Of a stretch of 64,000 nt of DNA, positions 57,093 through 64,000 are shown one piece after another (position 1 is the first letter of the stretch; each line of letters starts with the position of its first letter). Position numbers and translations under genes: made by a program. This stretch comes from Dendrolimus kikuchii (lineage: Eukaryota > Arthropoda > Insecta > Lepidoptera > Lasiocampidae). The stretch covers positions 12,487,401 to 12,551,400 of the forward strand of contig CM034405.1 of the NCBI GenBank assembly GCA_019925095.2, written 5' to 3'. A model generated the notes under the pieces. The model searched no databases. It worked only from the letters and a program-made list of their open reading frames with translations, and was not told the DNA's origin.

Positions 57093-57337
57093 GGACTTTT
57101 TTGTAAGTGTATAAGCATCTTAATATAATCGATTGTTACATTATGACCCTGGCCGCGAAATTTAAGCGCTGTTAATACGTCACAAAAATCAATAATTTTT
57201 GCCTTGCCAAACCGTGATACTTTTGTTAAAATACCATTTAATTAATTGAGAAGGACTACACAAATCATTCCTAGTTAACATATTTGGCTTATTGCCAAGA
57301 TTTAATATCTGTGGGATTTTCGCTTTACCTGAAATAT
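57093..57337. promoter_or_regulatory. Candidate bidirectional promoter, NAA40 / aldo-keto reductase
   Basis: About 245-317 bp separate the divergent first exons. No TATA box was recognised; ATACGTCAC at 57176 is a CRE-like half site. Inferred only from gene arrangement. Confidence 0.4.
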
Positions 57338-57409
57338 ATGAACGTACGTACACAAGTGCGGTGCTTTTTCAGGACTTCAATACGTTTATATCACACTAAC
57401 ATTAGAAAT

Positions 57410-57475
57410 ATGAAAGTCGTAAAACTATCTCAGACTGAAGATTTTATGCCCACGCTAGGCTTAGGGACTTGGCAG
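57410..57475 (+). CDS. Aldo-keto reductase exon 1
   Basis: MKVVKLSQTEDFMPTLGLGT then WQ; donor CAG|GTTAGT. The same intron position occurs in the partial gene at 7583. The upstream alternative start at 57338 stays in frame. Confidence 0.88.
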
Positions 57476-60400
57476 GTTAGTTACGTGAATATTATAAATT
57501 ATAATATAATATTTAAGAAAAAATTAAAGTGTTTTGTGGTTTTTTTCAGGCGCCAGCAGACGTAATTGAGTCTACAGTTTATAAAGCACTTGAATTAGGA
57601 TATAGGCATATTGACACAGCTTTTAATTATAACAATGAAGAAGCTATCGGTACTGCCATAAAGAAATGGATCGATGATGGTAAAGGTGCAAGAGTTGACT
57701 TATTCATAACAACAAAGGTAGCAATATATTTTTCTGCAGAATAATCTCTAAATATAATTTGTATAAATCGACCAAGTATGCTTAATGCATGCATGGTTAA
57801 GTGTTCTATAGAGATAATAAACGTTCACTGCAAGTCTGGCAAACAGACAGACGGCCCACCTAATGGAAAGTGGTTATTATCGTCGCATATAGACGTTTGA
57901 AACAGCAGGTGCAAAACCAACGCGTTCCCCTTTATTAGGATGGAATAGAGACTATGGTATAATGGGGATGGGATAGGAGGGATGGACAAAGAGGATGGGA
58001 TGGAGGAATCAGAGAGGAAGTATGGGATAAGGAGACCCACCTCCTTATCCCCTTCCTCCCTCCTATTCCAATAGGGGTTGTGGGATGTCACAGGGAATAT
58101 GGGATAGGAAAAGGAGGAAGTGGGCCATCGGAACTCGCACTCGATGTACAAAACACTTAACACTAATATTGTATCGCTATTGCTGTTGCTATAGACATAT
58201 CAATAAGGTATATATTAATACATATATAATATTAATTATTGTTTATTCTCTATTTTTTATTCATTTTAGGTATATGTATTGTGTGATATTTATATATCCT
58301 ATTTATGTATGTATTTAATTTGCACACCACCGTGATATACACCTGCGAATCTCCCGTTAATAAAATCCATAGCCCGGGTTGTATGGAAGAGATCGTTCTA
58401 AAGCGATAAGGCCGCCCATTTCTCCTACTTTTACTGTTTAATGTGACTGTAAATTGTTTATGTGTATGTGGTGAACAATAAAGTGTATTTTATTATATTC
58501 TAAAACACTATTACCACCAGGCCAACTGTTTCGCGCAGATGCTTTATGAGACCGTGATATCACGCCATTTTTTTTGACGTGTAGAAATTCGTTTACGGAC
58601 ATTTCCCCTTGTGGGAATCACGATAAGGGCGTGTGGAGACTCGTCGGCCTGTCGCCGTGTTCGTTGCAGTCGCCTAACATCCATCGAGCTAGCCCTAAGG
58701 GATGCAATTAAGTCAATGACTACCATGTCAAAAATCATTTATGATTAGGCATCATATTTTACTTAAAAATTCGTAATTATTTTAAAATTACAAACTTGCA
58801 CTTCAATTTTGTTGGTATAAAGGTATAGATAATATCGAGGGCTTCATAACATATAGGCGTATACGCAAAAATACAATTTTTTTGTTGTTTACTAAAAACT
58901 ATGCATGTTACAATTTAGAAAGTCTTACCATACAAGTGTACCTAAACAGAATGGTATTCCAAATTTCAGCCTTATACAATCAACTTTCTTTTAATCAAGT
59001 CAATCAAGTTTTGTTTTATTCACAATTTTGTCCCTTGTGTAAAACTGCACTTTTGTCTGTAGGTACGCCCGTTTGTTATGAAGCTCTCGATATGTACATA
59101 ATGTAACATACTTGAATTTGATTCCAGCTTCCACATGTCGGAAACCGCGCTGCCGATGTAAGAAAGTTTCTTGATTTGCAATTAAGTCGCCTGCAGATGG
59201 CGTATGTGGACTTATACCTTATACATGTGCCGTTCGCATTTCACTGCGACCCTGATAAATTGACACCAATTATTAAGCAGAACGGAGAATATGATTTGGA
59301 CACTGAAACAAATCATTTAACTACATGGAAGGTACGTTTCTGACTAATTGATCTAAGTAGATTGACTTGTCTGTCTCGCGGGAATTTTCGAGATAGAAGT
59401 ATCAGAGGATACTTCTATCTCGAAAAGCGGCGAAGAGCTGAAGACTCTGACCAGGATATAAGCTAGCTCGGTGTCAAGTTTTATTAATATCTGGTTTGTA
59501 TTTTATACATGCTAAGCCAACAGACAAATGGAACTTTTAAAAGAAGGCTACTATGGTGTAGTAGTCTAAAGGTTGGCCGCCTAGTTAATTAGAATTCAGA
59601 GGTCCTTCGATTCCCGGCGTAGCTTTCGAAGACAAACTTTCCACTACTTATTCTAGTTTATGAGTCTAGGATCGATCCTAGCTTGGTCTGTTGTATATTA
59701 TCTAGAACACTAGCTTAATTCGCGTGGCTTGACAATATATCCAGCCATAAGTTCTGTTACAAATGAAAATGCATTTTTTTAAATGAAGTAATGAAATATT
59801 ATTAAAATTTATACCTACATATTTATTCAAGTCTCAGCAAAAAATAAAAAAAACATTCTATTCGAAATGGCCACCTTTGGCTTTTATACAGGACTTTAAT
59901 CTGTTTGGCCACGAATGTATGCATTTACGCATTGTTTCCAAGGGAAATTTCGCCACTGCTTGCTCCAAAGATTTTTAAGAGATTCAATGTCGCCGTGTTG
60001 TTTAGAGGAGGCCATGTTTTCTAAAACTGACCACAATTTGAAGTCTAAAGGGTTGAGGTCTGGGCTAGATGAGGGCCAGTCTTCAGCTCTTATAAAGTCC
60101 GGAACGTTGGTTTCAAGCCAGGCTTAGGTAGTTCGTGCATTGTGACCAGGTGCAGTGTCCTGCTGGAAAGTCCACGGTATATTTTTAAAAAGTGTAGGTG
60201 TAGCTGAAAGGTTTCACAACATGATCCAAGACTGTATCTTGATACACTTTGGCTGAAGTTTTCACTCCTTTTTCACAAAAATGTAGTTTTGTGACTCCTT
60301 GATAAGACTCGCGGTGACACGCCCACCAAACCATCACTGACGCAGAATGATGACCACATTGTACCTTTTCGACCACTTGAGCAGCTTCTTTAGAACTGTG

Positions 60401-62849
60401 AGCGTACACTTTATCATTTTGCTTAATGTAGTGTTCTTCAATCGTGAAATTTTTTTCATCGGTAAAGAGAATATTTCTGTGCCTTTCACCTGCGTATCGC
60501 GGCAGAAGGCGTTTTGATCGATCCACTCTCTTTAATTGTAAAGATGGATTTAGGGCATGTCCTGTATATCGACGATAAGCACCGAACTTCAGGTCCTGTT
60601 TTATAATACGCGACAGAGTCCTAGCGATAAGATTTTTTGCTTCCTAATGGGGTTTCGACAAATTCTGGCTTTAACAGCATTAACAGCCTTTGTAGTTCTA
60701 ACAGCACGCGGTCGCCCCGATCTTTTCTGGTCTTCGACAGACGAAGTATTGTTGTATCTGTTGATAGTACGATATACGAACATACGGCTGATACCAAGCT
60801 TTTGAAGTGTCTGGAATATGACCGACGGCTCCATACCCACTTTGTGCAAGGCGATCAGTGCAATCCTATTTTCTTTAATACTCCATTCCATATTGTAATT
60901 TGATAATAAACACGAAAAAATATGTGAAATGGCGCAAAATCGAAAGAAGTTTTTGAAATAATATACGTGTTCCAAATTCATAATAATTAAAAAGTTGAAA
61001 AAAAGAAAAGTTTTTATGTAACAGTATTTATGGCCAGACTAGTTACAATGTGTTTGTATGTCAATTTATAAAAATAATTGTATTTTTGAAATCTTACTGG
61101 TCTGAATTAGTCTCCCTGTTTTGTATTTTATTTTTGTGTATTTATTTATCTACACTCGTTAGTACAAACACAACCCTTTTACATATAACTTACTTATATT
61201 AATCCGTGACATGTCCCTAACACGTCGTTTATATTATGCTTACTGTCATGGTAGCAAGCAGAGAATAATAATTGTCGAGGGAAGTGGACATCACGAATAT
61301 TAAATTTTCAAATAAGTTGCGTTTACACATTCACGCTGCCCAGTTCCCTCGTCACTGTCCTACTTGATGCTATATAAGAGGGCGTAACACTTTTACAGAA
61401 ACTGGAAGAATGCCAAAAAGAAGGTCTCGTGAGAAACCTAGGTTTATCTAACTTTAATGAACAGCAAATAGAGAGAATAATAAAAAACGCAGACTTGAAA
61501 CCGCAAGTACTTCAAGTGGAACTCCACGCTTACTTTCAACAGTTGGAGCTACGCAGGTTCTGCGCTGAGAATGACATAGTTGTCACCGCGTATGCCCCAC
61601 TGGGCAGTCCAGGTGCGAAGGACCATTTCGTCACAAAGTACAATTACAGGTTCGTATTAAAAAAAAAATTGCTCCTACAACAGCCTTAGCGAAATTGTAG
61701 ATCTTTGACGCCAAACCGTGGAATTGTTGTGGCAAGCCGACAAGTCATTTTCCCTAAAGTGTTAAAATTCTTGCCATAAAACAATGAGTATCGTACAACG
61801 ATTTTTATATAAAATAGGAACCTCCTTTTTAATATTTTTGAAAATAAAATTGCATAGTAAAACATTCTTTAAGTTAGAAACATTCGGAAAAAAATCAATT
61901 CAAATATTTTCAGTAAGCTATATCGGGCTATTTATTTTATAATGTTTAGATATAACAAAAGTATCAAATAATAAAATGTGTGTAGTTGGAACGGATAAAT
62001 TTCAGCCCCGACACGTTTCCGGACTTGTTGGGCCTCCCGTTGGTGAAGGAGATCGCCAATCGTCACGGCAAGACTCCTGCGCAGATTTTATTGCATTTCT
62101 TAGTACAACAGAAGGTTGTCGTTATACCCAAAAGTACCAGTGAACATAGGCTAAAGGTACTTTCATGTTTTTAATTTTTACAAGTCTGAATAATAATAAA
62201 AAATAAACAAGACCCTTAAAAGTAGCTACCTCACCATATCTACTGTATTATAAGATCCTTGCATTGTTACTAAAAATCACATAGCCCAGTGTAACGTAAC
62301 TCTGAAAACACCTAAATCTATGCCATAAATAATAAAGGCAAAGGTCATTTTCTTCTATGGCTTTTTGGCGGTTGATTTTTTAGCTTAATGTGCAAATTTC
62401 ATCATGTTTTTTTTCCTTTACTGTTAGAACGTGGTCTTTGTAAGTTGTCTGTACAAGCTTTCCAGTTACGGTTGACACCCACGTTATTGGAAAGAGAACA
62501 ACAAAGCCCGGGTTAGTCGCTAAACTACTAGAATTTGTGCAGTACTAGATTTTTTTTAATACAATACCGTCTGTCTGTATCAAAGAGTTTTAAGTATGTT
62601 ATATAAGGGACGAACATCCTCGGTAGGTTGTTATAGTATTATGAAATTTTGATATTAACGTCTGAACTCTTGGTTTAATTTAAGGAAAATATGGAGCTTT
62701 ACGACTTTGAACTAGCCGCCCCAGAAATGAATCAACTGAAGAAATTGGACAGGGGTGAACGGGGACGCATTTTCAATTTCTTATTCTGGAAAGGCGTGGA
62801 GAAGCATCCAGAATATCCATTTAAGCTCACTGATCCTGTTACGGAATAA
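57410..62849 (+). CDS. Aldo-keto reductase, 6 exons, 334 aa, complete
   Basis: Joined from 57410..57475, 57550..57717, 59128..59331, 61399..61649, 62006..62156 and 62685..62849 (1005 nt), all GT..AG and in phase. An NADPH-dependent carbonyl reductase with a TIM-barrel fold. Catalytic tetrad Asp44, Tyr49, Lys78, His111. Signatures GYRHIDTAFNYNNEEAIG, LVRNLGLSNFNEQQIERII and IPKSTSEHRLKEN are all present, and the length is normal. It resembles, from memory, lepidopteran AKR2E4-type (3-dehydroecdysone reductase) and 1,5-anhydrofructose reductase-like proteins; substrate unknown. An in-frame ATG at 57338 could add 24 residues. A dead mariner fills most of intron 3. AATAAA at 62848 overlaps the stop; another is at 63100. 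Confidence 0.93.
57550..57717 (+). CDS. Aldo-keto reductase exon 2 (Asp, Tyr, Lys of the tetrad)
   Basis: Acceptor GTGGTTTTTTTCAG|GCGCC. Encodes ALELGYRHIDTAFNYNNEEA and ARVDLFITTK; donor AAAG|GTAGCA, phase 0. Confidence 0.93.
57826..58165 (-). mobile_element. Retroposon family C, longest copy
   Basis: Minus strand: GCGAGTTCCGATGGCCCACT, a purine/pyrimidine-rich middle with repeated ATCCC-type words, then CGTCTATATGCGACGATAAT and GTGGGCCGTCTGTCTGTTTG. The last part resembles the 3' end shared by family B and the jockey-like LINE. In aldo-keto reductase intron 2. Confidence 0.6.
58540..58740 (-). repeat. Retroelement-derived GC-rich fragment
   Basis: Minus-strand frame contains VVIDLIASLRASSMDVRRLQ and ESPHALIVIPTRGNVRKR, which look like a decayed transposon or LINE piece; family not identified. 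Confidence 0.4.
59128..59331 (+). CDS. Aldo-keto reductase exon 3 (catalytic His)
   Basis: Acceptor TTGATTCCAG|CTTCCA. 68 residues: LPHVGNRAADVRKFLDLQLS, MAYVDLYLIHVPFAFHCDPD and GEYDLDTETNHLTTWK. Donor GAAG|GTACGT, phase 0. The TK|LPHVGNR junction is a good family match. Confidence 0.92.
59548..59640 (+). repeat. tRNA-like SINE head (decayed)
   Basis: GGTGTAGTAGTCTAAAGGTT (A-box-like) and CCTTCGATTCCC (B-box-like), about 45 bases apart. Confidence 0.4.
59741..61051 (-). mobile_element. maT mariner copy 3, minus strand, degraded
   Basis: Ends carry GGCCATAAATACTGTTACA (minus-strand 5' end, near 61050) and the decayed partner CCAGCCATAAGTTCTGTTACA (59750). It fills most of aldo-keto reductase intron 3. 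Confidence 0.82.
59858..60891 (-). pseudogene. maT mariner transposase pseudogene (copy 3)
   Basis: Starts MEWSIKENRIALIALHKVGM (ATG at 60891), continues KLGISRMFVYRTINRYN and RKQKILS, then by frameshift RNILFTDEKNFTIEEHYIKQ (first Asp), VMVWWACHRESYQGVTKLHF and VYQDTVLDHVVKP. The stop follows a GGHFE end at 59858. Length is about 345 codons but frames are broken. Confidence 0.85.
61399..61649 (+). CDS. Aldo-keto reductase exon 4
   Basis: Acceptor CTTTTACAG|AAACTG. Encodes KLEECQKEGLVRNLGLSNFN, VLQVELHAYFQQLELRRFC and VVTAYAPLGSPGAKDHF, including the second family signature. Donor TACAG|GTTCGT, phase 2. Confidence 0.93.
62006..62156 (+). CDS. Aldo-keto reductase exon 5 (NADPH-binding loop)
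   Basis: Acceptor AAATTTCAG|CCCCGAC. Encodes PDTFPDLLGLPLVKEIANRH, GKTPAQILLHFLVQQKVVV and IPKSTSEHRLK, the phosphate-binding signature. Donor AAAG|GTACTT. Confidence 0.93.
62685..62849 (+). CDS. Aldo-keto reductase exon 6 (C-terminus)
   Basis: Acceptor TTTAATTTAAG|GAAAAT. ENMELYDFELAAPEMNQLKK continues the barrel end, then GRIFNFLFWKGVEKHPEYPF and TAA. Confidence 0.92.
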   Translation, partial: ENMELYDFELAAPEMNQLKKLDRGERGRIFNFLFWKGVEKHPEYPFKLTDPVTE

Positions 62850-64000
62850 TAAATAGATACAACACTTTAATGACATTTGCATCGTGGAAAACTGATATTA
62901 GTAAAAAAGAGGTTCGCCTTTAACGCGCGCATTAGCCAGCAAAATAAATTATTTCGATTGATTAGGAACATTACTAATAATAATGATATATTTATCTCGC
63001 AAGAGTTTAAAATACACTGTCTCTGGTTAAATCTGGCACGAAGGGCTAAAAAACCTTTCTGTTATTGAACAATTATATAGACTCAAATGTTTTATTTGAA
63101 ATAAAATAACGGTTCTAGTCAATCACTAGCTTAGTATTTTTACAGGTTAGACCAAATAAACGCTTAGCTTTATTACTCAATCAGTAAAACTGAGGCCTGA
63201 GATAGGTTTAATTGCAATGAGCGACACGTTCTGCTAAGGCTGTGTTTAATAAATTTACAAGAGTTTAACTCGATTGTTGTTTTATTTTAATGATCACCAT
63301 TTTCAGATTCAGAGTCAACTTGTTTGAATTTTAATTTGGAGTCACAAAATATAAAAGGGTGAGCCCGAATCTCTTAAGCGCGTTATTTTCCGCATCGAGA
63401 TGCTCATGTTAGGTTTCTGGGTACAATATCACTGAGTAATGCTCATTGATGTTATCGAGGGACTTCATAAGTTTTAATATGTAAGGTTTAAAGTCCTGAT
63501 TATGGCCAATGATGCGTTCGGAAGATTAAGCCAAATAGAATCGTCGAATACTTTTTCATAAATAATTAAGGCTAAATAAAACTTTAACAATACTCATTGA
63601 CATTTGACATCTTTGTGTCTGTGATCACGGCTACTGAAAAGTGGCCGAAACGTCGGAATAAAAAAAGAACAAATTACCGCGCTTTAGACCATAACTTAGT
63701 TTTCTAATTTATAAATAATTACTTTTTATATAGTTTAATCTTTCTAAGCGCTACAAGTTTTTTCAGTACTTTAGAAAATGTTTTATAACACGGATGTACA
63801 ATAGAAATCCAACAAAAAAAAGATATGCATTAGTTTTATTTTAAATGGGTTCTGTATATAAACTATGTTATTAAAACCGTTATAATATTGTAATAATCTT
63901 CCACATAAAGTTAAAAGACAGACTTGTTAAATTTCACACGTTTATTACCAAAAAGTTGAACAATGAACAACTTTAAGTTACGATAGCCTATATAACATTT
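62850..64000. other. 3' flank; no gene recognised
   Basis: AT-rich. The only recognised piece is the Penelope-like fragment at 63637..63707. Confidence 0.4.
63637..63707 (-). repeat. Penelope-like terminal fragment
   Basis: Plus strand reads CTGAAAAGTGGCCGAAACGTCGG then TTACCGCGCTTTAGACCATA, a diverged version of the loop and right arm of the hairpin at 41643..41812. Confidence 0.5.

Noticed and set aside
57090..57110. Plus-strand ATGGACTTTTTT followed by GTAAGTG as a first exon of the reductase
   Set aside because: Joining it to the acceptor at 57371 leads to a stop before the reductase start, so it cannot add coding sequence; it may be leader only.
1..64000. Search for CRISPR arrays, bacterial operons, rRNA or a self-contained defence system
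   Set aside because: The window is insect nuclear DNA with spliced genes and eukaryotic transposons; no such structure is present.

Overview
This window is nuclear DNA of an insect, almost certainly a moth or butterfly (Lepidoptera). It is AT-rich. Its genes are split into short exons with GT..AG introns, and it is dense in repeat types familiar from lepidopteran genomes: Helitrons starting TC..TATTAATATTATAAATGCGAAAGT and ending CTAG, maT mariners, jockey-like LINEs and short retroposons with (TATG)n tails. No bacterial operon, rRNA, CRISPR array or clear functional tRNA was found.

I assembled five host loci from splice sites and conserved motifs. (1) 7583..7654 (-): first exon, with a TATA box, of an aldo-keto reductase whose other exons were not found and probably lie beyond the left edge. 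(2) 12427..20776 (+): a three-exon homeobox gene, 209 aa, with an eh1-type repressor motif in exon 1 and a homeodomain split at positions 44/45. (3) 24790..57092 (-): N-alpha-acetyltransferase 40 (NAA40), five exons, about 257 aa; the first exon is tentative. (4) 29801..51095 (+): a complete six-exon UDP-glycosyltransferase, 538 aa, lying wholly inside the 28 kb third intron of NAA40 on the opposite strand. (5) 57410..62849 (+): a complete six-exon aldo-keto reductase, 334 aa, head-to-head with NAA40 across roughly 0.25-0.3 kb. The UGT and the reductases would act in conjugation and carbonyl reduction of small molecules. NAA40 and the homeobox protein have unrelated jobs (histone N-terminal acetylation, transcription), so no pathway links the neighbours.

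The rest is mostly mobile DNA. 0.5-2.5 kb: CR1/jockey-type LINE. 2.6-5.5 kb: LINE fragment, truncated maT mariner and a broken IS630-like transposase split by a short retroposon. 8.1-9.4, 27.7-28.8, 33.6-34.7 and 53.5-54.05 kb: related Helitrons, each carrying a minisatellite with its own unit. 13.2-16.9 kb: hAT-type element with an 8-bp target duplication that contains a jockey-like LINE. 17.6-18.5, 34.75-36.04 and 59.7-61.05 kb: mariners. 51.66-52.24 kb: a MITE split by a retroposon. Many hairpin elements and short retroposon copies fill the introns.

Most of the long open frames outside these loci are transposon remnants or low-complexity minisatellite frames. The strongest oddities are the Helitron minisatellites (same position, different units), the nested gene arrangement, the divergent homeobox gene and a 49-bp retro-insertion with a perfect 12-bp target duplication. 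Family calls rest on motif recognition without database searches.
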